From Micromonospora sediminimaris (GTDB lineage Bacteria; Actinomycetota; Actinomycetes; Mycobacteriales; Micromonosporaceae): DNA of 64,000 nt. Each line of letters begins with the position of its first letter. Position 1 is the first letter of the stretch. This document shows positions 34,568-42,883 of the stretch, piece after piece. The notes under the pieces were generated by a model. That model was not told the origin of the DNA and ran no database searches. It saw nothing but the letters and a program-made list of their open reading frames with translations. The position numbers were made by a program, and so were the translations under genes. The stretch is from the NCBI GenBank assembly GCA_900112325.1, contig FOLJ01000010.1, positions 62,001-126,000 of the forward strand, read 5' to 3'.

Positions 34568-35711
34568 GGGACCACGCCGCAAGCCGTGGCCCCACCCGGG
34601 GCGAGAGCCCGGCGACATACGACTCGCAGCCGACGATGACGGTGCGTACCACCCAGGCCCCGTCGGTGCTCCCGTCCCGCAGGACGAAGCGGATCACCGG
34701 ACCGATGCCGCGTTCGGCCAGCCAGTCGGCCAGCCCGACGGCGTCTGCGGGTACCGGTTGGCTGAACTGCTGCCGGACGTCGGACAGCGCGCTGCACTCA
34801 CCGACCGTGGCCTGCTCCGTCGCGACGTCGACCAGGCTCGGCAGATCCTCACGACCGCCGTGCATGAAGGCAGCGCGGCTCTGCAGCGCCTCCAGCAGGG
34901 CACGTTCGATCGCCAGGTCGAGGTCGAGCGCGCAGGCATGCCCGCCGTTGACGAACCGCCGGTCCGTCTCGTCGCGGTCCCAGAGCACGACGTGCGCGAC
35001 CGGCAGGCCCAGGTCCTGCTTGACGGCCAGCAGGCGGATCGCCACGTTCGCGCGACGGATCCGCGCGGTCAGGCTCGTGAGCCGGTCGGGCAGCGAGTGC
35101 TCGTCGATGGCCCATTCCTGACCGGCGGCGGCCGGAAACGACAGGGCGTCGCGCTCCAGCACCTCGAGCATGGCGTGCATCGTGGCCTGCTCCAGCGTCA
35201 GGCCACAGCCCAGTCCGAAGGAGTTCGCGCCGAAGTACGCCCGGGCGGCAGCGTCCGGCGGTGGCGGCAGCAGAACCAGTTCGCTCGGCAGCAGGACGGG
35301 CGTCGCGCTGCGCAGGTCCGTCCCCTGCGCCGCGGTCACCTCCTCGTCCAACGGGATCCGGACGCCCAGGCGGGGACAGAGCCGCAGGAGCGCGGCGGCG
35401 CCGCCGAACTGGGCGGCGATCGCCCGGTACGTGGTCCGTACGAGCGGCACCTGACAGCGAGTGTGCTCGGCGGCCGCGAGTTCCATCGCCTCCAGCCGCG
35501 CCCCGATCTCGGCTGCCGCCTCCGTCGTCCCCTTGCCCCCCGTGACGACAAGGGATCCGACGAGTGCTCCCGGGCGCACGGCCATGGCGACGGGCACCCC
35601 CACCCGGTCGAGCCGGGTGATGCTGCTGCTGCGGGTCACTCCCACATCGGCTGACCAGGTACGGGCCATCGCCAGCACGGCGTCCTCGGTGGGACTCGAC
35701 GGCATGATCAC
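34560..35711 (-). CDS. YcaO-domain peptide backbone-modifying enzyme
   Basis: A 383-residue YcaO cyclodehydratase-like protein that uses ATP to activate the peptide backbone. YcaO features are GGKGTTEAAAEIGARLEAME (about 58-77, first ATP/Mg segment), SNSFGLGCGLTLEQA-type text at about 180-194, HAMLEVLERDAL with acidic metal ligands (about 197-208), and LDLAIERALLEALQSRAAF. No fused E1-like leader-binding domain is present. The GTG at 35711 is chosen because GGAAGAG precedes it by six bases; an ATG two codons on is the alternative. It lies next to the precursor candidate and overlaps TfuA. Confidence 0.93.
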   Translation of the reverse strand: MIMPSSPTEDAVLAMARTWSADVGVTRSSSITRLDRVGVPVAMAVRPGALVGSLVVTGGKGTTEAAAEIGARLEAMELAAAEHTRCQVPLVRTTYRAIAAQFGGAAALLRLCPRLGVRIPLDEEVTAAQGTDLRSATPVLLPSELVLLPPPPDAAARAYFGANSFGLGCGLTLEQATMHAMLEVLERDALSFPAAAGQEWAIDEHSLPDRLTSLTARIRRANVAIRLLAVKQDLGLPVAHVVLWDRDETDRRFVNGGHACALDLDLAIERALLEALQSRAAFMHGGREDLPSLVDVATEQATVGECSALSDVRQQFSQPVPADAVGLADWLAERGIGPVIRFVLRDGSTDGAWVVRTVIVGCESYVAGLSPRVGPRLAAWSHG

Positions 35712-35741
35712 TTGCTACTCTTCCGAGGCTGTCGACCGGGA

Positions 35742-35780
35742 GCGGCCAGTGGCCACCGAGGCTCGGGAGCCACTGGCCGC
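35742..35780 (-). terminator. Hairpin between precursor gene and YcaO (attenuator candidate)
   Basis: GCGGCCAGTGGC (35742-35753) pairs with GCCACTGGCCGC (35769-35780), a perfect 12-bp stem with a 15-base loop, starting 7 bases after the precursor stop. Such hairpins after RiPP precursor genes commonly let the small peptide be made in excess over downstream enzymes. Confidence 0.65.
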
Positions 35781-35786
35781 ACCGGA

Positions 35787-35945
35787 TCAGTTGTCGGTCT
35801 TGTCGGCTTGGATCGCCTTCTCGACGCGATCCCAGTCGCTCGCGAAGACCGCTGCCGTGTGCGCGGTGGCGCGGGTGTCGCGAGGGTCGAAGTTGGCGGA
35901 CTGGATCGCGTCCACGAACTCTTCGAACTCCTGGTCTGACTTCAT
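35787..35945 (-). CDS. Candidate RiPP precursor peptide, 52 residues
   Basis: A short gene with a strong AAAGGAG site seven bases before its ATG. The product begins MKSDQEFEEFVDAIQSA, an acidic amphipathic leader-like helix, continues NFDPRDTRATAHTAAVFAS, and ends DWDRVEKAIQADKTDN. It contains no Cys, one His, one Trp, four Thr and three Ser. Position between the HExxH gene and YcaO, the following hairpin, its small size and acidic leader-like start support the call. The leader/core boundary is not evident; no GG or other protease site stands out. The modified part may be the central Thr/Ala/His-rich segment. Confidence 0.75.
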   Translation of the reverse strand: MKSDQEFEEFVDAIQSANFDPRDTRATAHTAAVFASDWDRVEKAIQADKTDN

Positions 35946-36011
35946 GCTGCTCCTTTCTGCGGCTCGTGGTTTACCTGGACCGGCCGGCGTCCGGCGCTGG
36001 GGAGCACGCCC

Positions 36012-36920
36012 TCAGGCAACGAAGCTCCACAGCAGTGACGCCACCCGCTCATCGCGGACCTCGGTCAGGGCGTCTCGTACTGATCCGCGCGCGAGGTCCC
36101 ACTGTTCCGAGCCGATCTCGGCTCGGATCCGGGCGTACGCGGACGGCCGTTCGTCGGCTGCCGCGTGGTACTCGAAGTACTTCTGAAGGACCCCAAAGGC
36201 GAAGCCGGCGTGCAGCAAGCCGTACGCCGGGCGGTATGCCTGCTTCCACGGCGAGAACCAGCGCGCCTCGGGATCCAGCTCGACCCCGCAGGCCGCGAAG
36301 ATCTCGTTCAGCAACGTGTGTGCCGACTCGTGCAGGATCAGTTCACCAAGGCGGACTGGGTCCTGCACGACGTCGATGAAGATCGTGCCGGGCAGTGCCT
36401 TCAGGGCGTAGCTCTGGGTGGTGTCGCGGTCGGCGCGTAGCTGCATGGTGACCACGACGCCGGTCACCGACGTGATGAAGTGGTCGAAGCCGGCGAGTTT
36501 GATCGCCTCCCCGGCAGCCGACCACGGCGCCGACGGCACCGCCTGCCGGTCCGGCTCCAGGTCGAGGAAGAGCGGCGACTCGTAGCGGTCGTCGTCGGAC
36601 CGCGCACAACTGTCGGCCGCCACGATCCGCACGTCATGGCCCGGCAGCAGCGGCACGCCGCTCGCGGCATCCACAGCTGCCCAACGCTGGACCAGGTCAC
36701 GTGCGTCGTCGAGGCGCCGCTCGCGCACGGCCGCCGTGATGGCGTACGTGAAGTGGTGCATCAGGGCGTACTGCCGGGCATCGAGGGCCGGTGGCACGAC
36801 GAACCGCCCGTCGAGGCGGGCCGCGGCGGTGCGTACCTGTGCCACGCGATGCTCGCGTAGCGTCGCCAACTCGTGGGCGAGGCCCGGCCAGACTTCTGGC
36901 AGTGCGAGGTCAGTGCTCAC
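36012..36920 (-). CDS. HExxH-motif protein, peptide beta-hydroxylase-like
   Basis: A 302-residue protein with HESAHTLLNEIF at about 197-208, an HExxH metal site, and a later HAGFAFGVLQKYFEYH that could give the third ligand. It resembles the HEXXH-motif family found next to RiPP radical SAM enzymes, some of which are now described as 2-oxoglutarate-dependent peptide beta-hydroxylases rather than proteases. The GTG start overlaps the radical SAM stop by 11 bases, the usual pairing. It is followed by the precursor gene. A peptidase role cannot be excluded from sequence alone. Confidence 0.8.
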   Translation of the reverse strand: MSTDLALPEVWPGLAHELATLREHRVAQVRTAAARLDGRFVVPPALDARQYALMHHFTYAITAAVRERRLDDARDLVQRWAAVDAASGVPLLPGHDVRIVAADSCARSDDDRYESPLFLDLEPDRQAVPSAPWSAAGEAIKLAGFDHFITSVTGVVVTMQLRADRDTTQSYALKALPGTIFIDVVQDPVRLGELILHESAHTLLNEIFAACGVELDPEARWFSPWKQAYRPAYGLLHAGFAFGVLQKYFEYHAAADERPSAYARIRAEIGSEQWDLARGSVRDALTEVRDERVASLLWSFVA

Positions 36921-38109
36921 TGGCTACTCGCTCTCTGGCGATATCCGCCGCGATGTGGTCAATGATCTCGATTCGATGAGTGCAGTAGTCCTCGTAGAAG
37001 GCGCTGTTGCGGTAGCGCATGCGGGTGGCGAGGCAACCGCCGCCGCAGGTACTCCGATAGCCACAGCCCACGCATTTGTCGAGCAGTTCGTCGAGGCCGT
37101 CGCGCAGCGTCGGGTTGGTGACGAGGGAGGTGGCCACGTCGAGGGACGGCAGGTCGTGAATGGTGCCGAGCAGCCCGTCGGGTACGCCCAACTCGTCACA
37201 GCTGCCGAGGCGGCCGTCCGGATAGAGGGTCAGCACGAACGCGCATTTCTGTTCGGCGAAGTGACAGAAACGGGTGTCGCGGCCGGCGAGTACGCGTATC
37301 ACGCTGGTGAAAGGCTCCAGCAGGAATCGCCGGAACAGACCTGAACCGCGCCAGTGGTCGTACGCCCGGACCAGGAACGCGGAGAATTCGAGTGGCGTGA
37401 TCGCCCAACCGGCATGCTCCTCCCCCTTGGGCAGCAGGGGGAGCATCGTCTCGCGGTTACCGACCGGAATTCGTTTCGGCATGACGTTGAAGTCGAAGCA
37501 GGGAGAGAATTTCAGCGCCTTCACCGCGTCGAACCCGGCAACGAAGTCGAGCGTCTCCTCCGGGCGCCGGGACACGTCCTTCGTCACGGTCGATATCAGG
37601 CCCACCGCGAGACCACGCGCGGCGGCCATTTCCAATGCCACATGGACGCGCTCGGAGGTGCTCCGGTCGCGATAGTCGACCCGGTTGCGGTTGGCCTCAG
37701 GATCACCATCGAGGGACACGCCGATGTCTATCTCGGGCCATTCCTCGGCAAACAGATCGAACCACTCGGGCGTCAACATCGTCGCGTTCGTCTGGACGCT
37801 CAGGGAGATGTTCCCCGGGTAGCCCCGCAGGAGCCGCAGGAGGTCGGAGGTCGCCTCCATCCCGTACAGCAGCGGCTCGCCGCCGTGCAACTCCAGGCTC
37901 AGTGGCCGGCCGCCGGCCAGGTCGAGCAGGCGGGCGAGGGCGTCGAGGGGAAGCTTGTCGTAGCCGGCGTAGGGCTTGCGCTTCTCGTAGCAGTAGTAGC
38001 AGTTGATGTTGCAGGCGTCGCCGACGAGCTTCAGGATCACCGACAACGGCTCAGCCGGTCCGGGTATTCGCAGGTTCGCCTGCTCTGTCGTCATCGCTGC
38101 TACCACCAT
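36910..38109 (-). CDS. Radical SAM/SPASM peptide-modifying enzyme
   Basis: A 399-residue radical SAM protein. The [4Fe-4S] motif CNINCYYC sits at residues 33-40 and LELHGGEPLL gives the GGEP SAM contact. The C-terminal third is a SPASM-type domain with clustered cysteines: FCHFAEQKC, SCDEL, KCVGCGYRSTCGGGC and a final DYCTH. Such enzymes form crosslinks or epimerise residues in ribosomal peptides. It is the first gene of the 14-gene operon, directly before the HExxH gene. The ATG at 38109 is used; an ATG at 38094 (MTTEQANLR) is equally possible as neither has a strong RBS. Confidence 0.93.
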   Translation of the reverse strand: MVVAAMTTEQANLRIPGPAEPLSVILKLVGDACNINCYYCYEKRKPYAGYDKLPLDALARLLDLAGGRPLSLELHGGEPLLYGMEATSDLLRLLRGYPGNISLSVQTNATMLTPEWFDLFAEEWPEIDIGVSLDGDPEANRNRVDYRDRSTSERVHVALEMAAARGLAVGLISTVTKDVSRRPEETLDFVAGFDAVKALKFSPCFDFNVMPKRIPVGNRETMLPLLPKGEEHAGWAITPLEFSAFLVRAYDHWRGSGLFRRFLLEPFTSVIRVLAGRDTRFCHFAEQKCAFVLTLYPDGRLGSCDELGVPDGLLGTIHDLPSLDVATSLVTNPTLRDGLDELLDKCVGCGYRSTCGGGCLATRMRYRNSAFYEDYCTHRIEIIDHIAADIARERVASEH

Positions 38110-38502
38110 GACCTATCTAGGAGATCGCCCTTATCCGCGGTCGACAGTTCTGATTTTCGGGTCATCAGATATCCCGCCCATGCGTCCCGAGTAGGCGCCG
38201 GAAACATCTGGCACCTCGTACGGTAAGACGGACGACACAGCCTCGTCGTCGCCCTTTTTTCTGGCCCGATAACACGCTGGAGGCTTCGGGATTCGGACCC
38301 TACCCGGCACTACCGTGATCCACAAGCCCCGATCAACGAGCGACTTGAACGCACACACCGCCACCCCGTCGACTCCACCACTTCGCAGGTCCCGCATGTA
38401 CACGTCATGTGCGCTGAATATGCACGCCCGGTCGTACCATGTGCGCCGCGGATGCACCTTCGACAAAGTGCAATGCGGGGGAGAACAGGTACCGGGGTGT
38501 AA
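38110..38502. promoter_or_regulatory. Divergent promoter region between the two biosynthetic loci
   Basis: This 393-base stretch separates the minus-strand YcaO operon from the plus-strand StrR-like gene. It is less GC-rich than its surroundings and must contain both promoters. I looked for inverted repeats of the StrR type (GTTCGACTG-N11-CAGTCAACC) and saw none. Small open frames on both strands here have poor codon bias and no RBS, so I do not call genes. Confidence 0.55.
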
Positions 38503-39510
38503 ATGAAGAGGCAACCGGATAGCGGCCAGGTCGCCGAGCTCGACAACACGTACAGTGAGGCATCGGATACAGTTTCGCAAGTCGAAATGGTCGATGTCAG
38601 TTCGCTGCGGGGGGGCTTCTCACCGCGGTTGGACGGGATCAGCGCGAGCCACACCAGGCTGCTCGGGGAGTTGACCGATGTGGTGCCGCCGATCGTTGTC
38701 CAGCGGTCCTCGCTGCGGGTGGTGGACGGCATGCATCGACTGCGGGCGGCACGTGCGCGAGGCGACAGGCGAGTGCCGGTGGTCTACTTCGACGGCTCCG
38801 ACGCGGACGCCTTCGTCGCGGCGGTGCAGTTGAACATCGCGCACGGCCTGCCGCTGAGCACTCGGGATCGGCTGACCGCGGCTGAACGGATCCTCGCCTC
38901 GCACTCCCAGTGGTCCGACCGCCGGATCGCGTCCGTGTGCGGGGTTGCCGCGAAGACCGTGGCCGCGCTGCGGCGACGTTCAACCGACAACAGTCACCAG
39001 CTGAACGTCCGGATCGGCCGGGACGGCCGCCGGCATCCGGTGTCGGCGGAGGCGGGCCGGCGGTTGGCCGAGCAGATCGTGCGTCGTGAGCCGGGTGTCA
39101 GCCTGCGCGAGATAGCGCGCCGGGCGGGCATCTCCGTGGGCACCGCGTTCGACGTCCGGCGTAAGGCGCTCGGCGAGGCTTCCGCCCCGGCGATCGAGGT
39201 GACCGCCGCTGAGACGGCACCCGAGCCGCCGGCACCCGCACCCACATCCACCGATCGGCTGCCGGCGACAGCCGCGGACCTCAAAGCCGTCATCCGACCG
39301 AGGTTGGAGCGGCTCGTCCAGGATCCCTCGCTGCGGTACACCGACCACGGCAAGGCCCTGCTCCGGCTGCTCACGGCAACGCTCACGTTCATCGCGCAGT
39401 CCGCGGATGCCGCCGGGACCGTGCCCGCGCACTGCCACGAACCGCTACGCGCGGTCGCCCAGGCCTGTGCCGGTGGGTGGCACCAGTTCAGCGAGATGCT
39501 TGCCGAATAG
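38503..39510 (+). CDS. StrR-like ParB-domain pathway-specific regulator
   Basis: A 335-residue DNA-binding protein of the StrR type. A ParB-like N-terminal domain (about 28-115; PPIVVQRSSLRVVDGMHRLR, then AVQLNIAHGLPLSTRDRLTA) is followed by one helix-turn-helix (WSDRRIASVCGVAAKTVAAL) and a second (SLREIARRAGISVGTAFDVR), a Pro/Ala linker and a helical C-terminal domain. StrR-type proteins are cluster-situated activators in aminoglycoside, novobiocin and glycopeptide pathways. Its position between two divergent biosynthetic loci suggests it controls one or both. The next gene starts 64 bases downstream on the same strand. Confidence 0.93.
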   Translation: MKRQPDSGQVAELDNTYSEASDTVSQVEMVDVSSLRGGFSPRLDGISASHTRLLGELTDVVPPIVVQRSSLRVVDGMHRLRAARARGDRRVPVVYFDGSDADAFVAAVQLNIAHGLPLSTRDRLTAAERILASHSQWSDRRIASVCGVAAKTVAALRRRSTDNSHQLNVRIGRDGRRHPVSAEAGRRLAEQIVRREPGVSLREIARRAGISVGTAFDVRRKALGEASAPAIEVTAAETAPEPPAPAPTSTDRLPATAADLKAVIRPRLERLVQDPSLRYTDHGKALLRLLTATLTFIAQSADAAGTVPAHCHEPLRAVAQACAGGWHQFSEMLAE

Positions 39511-39574
39511 CTGCCCCGGTCCCCCACGCCACGAGCGTCGTGTCTCGTCGCACCCTGCCCCGATACCAGGTGAC

Positions 39575-41080
39575 ATGCGGATCAACTCCCTGCTGGACAC
39601 CGCCGCGCGACGGCATCCACACCGCGTCGCGGTCGGCGACCGGCTCCACCGGTGGAGCTACCAACAGCTCCGGCGACGCAGCATCAACCTCGCGAACCTG
39701 TTCCGGGCAGCCGGCCTGCGGCCGAGTGACCGGATCGCCGTGCGAACCGGCGGCGCCGGCTTCGCGGCGATCCTGTTCGCCGCCGCGTACGCGGACCTGA
39801 CGCTGGCGCCGCTGTCGACCGGGATGCGCCCGTTCCAGCTTCGCGCGGTCCTCGCGGACATTGCCCCGGGCCTGGTGATCGGGGTCGAACCGGCGAGTGT
39901 CGACGTCCCCGCGCCGACCTGGTCGGCGGAGCGGTTCGGGCAGATCCTGGCCACCCTCGACCAGCCCGTCGCCGATCCGCGTCCAGGCGTCGCCGACGGT
40001 GCGCCGGCGGCGCCAGCACTCCTGATGTACACCTCGGGTAGCAGTGCGCAGCCCAAGGGTGTGGTCTGCCCGCACGAACGGATCCTCTTCGCGACCGAGG
40101 CGATCGGGCAGGTCCTGGCATATCGGCCGGACGACGTGGTGCTCTCCTGCGTGCCGCCGTCGTTCGACTACGGGCTCTACCAGATCCTGCTCAGCACGGC
40201 TGCGGGCGCGAGGTTGGAGATCCTCGGGGAGGGAGAGGGCATCGCGCTGCTGGACCGGATAGCCAGTTCCCAGGCCACAGTCGTACCCCTGGTGCCCGAG
40301 ATCGCCACCGCGCTGCTCCGGCTGGCGGCCCGAAAGCCGCCGCCGGTAAAGCAGCCGGTCCGGCTGTTCACGAGCACCGGCGCCCGGATGCCGGCGCAGC
40401 TCGCCGACGGCCTGCGCGCCGCGTTCCCCGGTGCCGCGTTGACGCACATGTACGGGCTGACCGAGTGCAAACGGGCCACCATCCTGGAGCCGGACGGCGA
40501 CCTGGTGCGCCCCGGTTCGGTCGGACGCGCGATTCCCGGCACCGTGGTACGGGTCGTCGACCGTCGCGGGCGTCCGCTGCCTCCGGGCAGCGTCGGTGAC
40601 ATCGTCGTCGAGGGTGGCAACGTCATGTCCGGCTACTGGCGCGACCGACGGCTGAGCGCCGCCGCCTTCCAGCTGACCGCGGGGGTACGGCGACTGCGTA
40701 CCGGCGACCGCGGCCACCTCGATGCGGACGGCTACCTGTACCTGCACGGCCGGCGCGACGATGTCTTCACGCATCGCGGGGTGCGGTCGAGTACCGCCGA
40801 GATCGAGGCGGCGGCGATGGACGTCGCCGGTGTCGGCGGCGCCGTCACCCTTCCGCCGGACGAGCGGGGCCCGTTCACCGTCGTGGTGGCCACCGGCCGG
40901 CCAGCCAGCGACGTGCTGAGGGAGTTGGCTGGCCGGCTCGAACCGGCGAAGGTGCCGGTCCACTGCGTGACGCTCGACGCGTTGCCGCTCACCCCACACG
41001 GCAAAGTCGACCGTCGACGGATCCGCGCGATCGTGGACTCACGCCGATCGCCGACCCCCGTTCAAGTGCGGACACCTTGA
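39575..41080 (+). CDS. Adenylate-forming enzyme 1 (acyl/aminoacyl ligase)
   Basis: A 501-residue ANL-superfamily enzyme. Core motifs: A3 MYTSGSSAQPKGVV (about 150-163), A5 MYGLTECKRATI, A7 RTGDRGHL, A8 GRRDDVFTHRGVRSSTAEIE, and the A10 lysine in LPLTPHGKVDRRRI. The glycine-rich loop (SGSSAQPKG) has Ser-Ala in place of Thr-Gly. The S-G-Y and FDYGLY segments suggest an acyl or small carboxylic acid substrate. It probably loads one of the two downstream carrier proteins. The ATG at 39575 follows AGGTGAC at short spacing; it is the first structural gene after the regulator. Confidence 0.9.
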   Translation: MRINSLLDTAARRHPHRVAVGDRLHRWSYQQLRRRSINLANLFRAAGLRPSDRIAVRTGGAGFAAILFAAAYADLTLAPLSTGMRPFQLRAVLADIAPGLVIGVEPASVDVPAPTWSAERFGQILATLDQPVADPRPGVADGAPAAPALLMYTSGSSAQPKGVVCPHERILFATEAIGQVLAYRPDDVVLSCVPPSFDYGLYQILLSTAAGARLEILGEGEGIALLDRIASSQATVVPLVPEIATALLRLAARKPPPVKQPVRLFTSTGARMPAQLADGLRAAFPGAALTHMYGLTECKRATILEPDGDLVRPGSVGRAIPGTVVRVVDRRGRPLPPGSVGDIVVEGGNVMSGYWRDRRLSAAAFQLTAGVRRLRTGDRGHLDADGYLYLHGRRDDVFTHRGVRSSTAEIEAAAMDVAGVGGAVTLPPDERGPFTVVVATGRPASDVLRELAGRLEPAKVPVHCVTLDALPLTPHGKVDRRRIRAIVDSRRSPTPVQVRTP

Positions 41081-41155
41081 CGATATCGGGGTGATTGTTA
41101 GTCTGCCGATCTTCAGCCAGCCCCCGTCGATGACCATTGTTGGGATGAGAACCGG

Positions 41156-42880
41156 ATGTCGTCTCGACAAGCCCGCCCCACTGCGGCCGATACCGAAACC
41201 GACACGGTCCATTCAGAAACCCGCGCGCTCTATCCATTGCTGCCGGGTCAGCTCACGCTTCACCGCACACTTCAGGAAACGCCGGAGGTCATGACATCCC
41301 TCTGGATGTCCTATCGGGTCGACGGTCCGCTGGACGTTTCCGCATTCGTCGATGCGGTGCGGTCGACGGTGGCCAGGCACGCGGGGCTGCGGATCGGCGT
41401 CACGACGCAGGACGGCGCCCCGGTCCAGTGGGTTCGCCCGATGCCGGACCAGCACCCGATCGTCACGCTGACCCAGGTCACCGCGAACGACACCGAACAG
41501 TTCACCCGGTACGTACGCGCCGTGCTGGCGACCGATCTCAGGCACACCTTCGATCTGGCGGTCGAATACCCGTTCATCATCCGACTCCTGCGTTTCTCAC
41601 CGACGCTGCACGCGGCGATCGGGGTGTTCTCCGCCCTCGCCGTCGACGCCACCGCCCGGATGACCGTCGTGCGCGAGATTTGGGACACGTACTTCGGTCG
41701 CCCGCCCGGCACCGAGCCGAAGGACGCCGACTATCTCGCCGCGGTGACCTCCCGGGCAGCTGCCGCCACCACCGGACGCTCGCGGGCGGTGTCCGCGTAC
41801 TGGCGACGGCGCGCACCCTGGCTCCCGCCTCGCTGCCAGTTCCTTCCCGGCATCGGTGGACCGGCCACGCCCACCGCCCGGACCGAACTGCTGCCCGTCG
41901 TCGGCCCCGAATGGGAAGCGCTGCGCCGCCGCTGGCAGGCGTCCGGCTTCACCACGGCCCAGTGGCTGCTCGCCGTGTTCGCCGCCACCGTCTTCCTGGT
42001 CACGCCGCAGGACCGGATCGCCGTCTCGATGCGGCTGAACGGCAGGCGTCACGCCGAGCGCGGCATCGTCGGCATGTTCGACGTCACCGTGCCGGTCGTG
42101 CTTGACCGACCGGCACGGCCCGCCGACCTGCTGGTACAGGTCAGACGGGAGCAGCTGGCGGCGACCTCGCGTCGGGACGTGTCGCCGCAGGTCCTGGACG
42201 AGATGTGGGCGGCAACGGCACGGCGGCTGGGGCATCCCGTCCACCGCACGCTGCTGATGACATACCTTGAGGACACCGCCGACCTCCACCCGTCAGGTCG
42301 TGCCCCGGACACCGCCGGCCTCGACCCGTCAGGTCGTGCGCCGGTCGCCATCGAACGCGGCGCGTACACCCCCGGTTTCCAGCGGATCGCCGACGGCCTG
42401 CGGATCGCCGTCAACGAGCGTCCCGACGGGCTGCGGATCCGGCTGACCGTCGACGGCGGCACCATGTCGCAGGAGAGCTTCACCAGGTTCGTCACCGCCT
42501 TCCGGGCGCGACTGGACGGAGATGACTCCGGCCGGGTCGCCGCGGCCCCGGCCGGAGCACCGGCTCTCGCGCCACTGCGGGCACCCGACGGCGCGGTGCT
42601 GCTGGTCGTCGACCTGGCCGAGGTCACCGCGGCCCTCGAAAGGCAGCCCGAGGTCACCAGCGCCACGGCCGCCGTGGAGATCGCGGACGACGGTGGATCG
42701 CGGGTCGCCGCCGAGGTCAGGGCCGGCGGCGTCCCGGTCACGGCGGACGATCTCGCCGACCGGGTCCGCGCCACGCTCGCGCACCGGCCATATCTGGCGG
42801 TGCCCGGACGGATCTCGGTCGGACACGACTCCGCCTCCGGCGACCGGCCCGAGGCGCTACTCAGGGATGGAGTTGGTTGA
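41156..42880 (+). CDS. Degenerate condensation-domain protein with A-domain-like tail
   Basis: A 574-residue protein whose first 450 residues follow the NRPS condensation fold: the LYPLLPGQLTLHRT start, ALVDAVRSTVARHAGLRIG-type text near 60-80, and later RIAVSMRLNGRR and VGMFDVTVPVVL. The catalytic HHxxxDG reads VFSALAVDATA, so both His residues are missing. Residues about 480-574 resemble the C-terminal subdomain of an adenylating enzyme without its core. A 12-residue motif (DTADLHPSGRAP/DTAGLDPSGRAP) is tandemly duplicated near 373-396. It may be a non-catalytic scaffold or use another residue. Confidence 0.8.
   Translation: MSSRQARPTAADTETDTVHSETRALYPLLPGQLTLHRTLQETPEVMTSLWMSYRVDGPLDVSAFVDAVRSTVARHAGLRIGVTTQDGAPVQWVRPMPDQHPIVTLTQVTANDTEQFTRYVRAVLATDLRHTFDLAVEYPFIIRLLRFSPTLHAAIGVFSALAVDATARMTVVREIWDTYFGRPPGTEPKDADYLAAVTSRAAAATTGRSRAVSAYWRRRAPWLPPRCQFLPGIGGPATPTARTELLPVVGPEWEALRRRWQASGFTTAQWLLAVFAATVFLVTPQDRIAVSMRLNGRRHAERGIVGMFDVTVPVVLDRPARPADLLVQVRREQLAATSRRDVSPQVLDEMWAATARRLGHPVHRTLLMTYLEDTADLHPSGRAPDTAGLDPSGRAPVAIERGAYTPGFQRIADGLRIAVNERPDGLRIRLTVDGGTMSQESFTRFVTAFRARLDGDDSGRVAAAPAGAPALAPLRAPDGAVLLVVDLAEVTAALERQPEVTSATAAVEIADDGGSRVAAEVRAGGVPVTADDLADRVRATLAHRPYLAVPGRISVGHDSASGDRPEALLRDGVG
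42272..42343 (+). repeat. Two tandem 36-bp repeats inside the condensation-like gene
   Basis: Units 42272-42307 and 42308-42343 differ at a few positions and encode DTADLHPSGRAP and DTAGLDPSGRAP. The duplication is in frame and sits in a loop-like, Pro/Gly-rich part of the protein, so it lengthens a linker without breaking the gene. Confidence 0.85.
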
Positions 42881-42883
42881 CCG

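Noticed and set aside
38110..38502. StrR-type operator (GTTCGACTG-N11-CAGTCAACC)
   Set aside because: Looked for on both strands without finding a convincing match; the true site may differ.
38315..38506. Small Cys-rich plus-strand frame ending in an ATGA overlap with the StrR-like gene
   Set aside because: No RBS, weak codon bias and no leader-like pattern; overlap is probably chance.
38131..38580. Minus-strand open frame of 149 codons overlapping the intergenic region and the StrR-like gene
   Set aside because: Cys/Arg-rich sequence without a family, no RBS, and it runs antisense into the start of a well-supported gene.
42272..42343. Repeats considered as a CRISPR-like array
   Set aside because: Only two contiguous units without spacers, in frame inside a gene; a simple tandem duplication.
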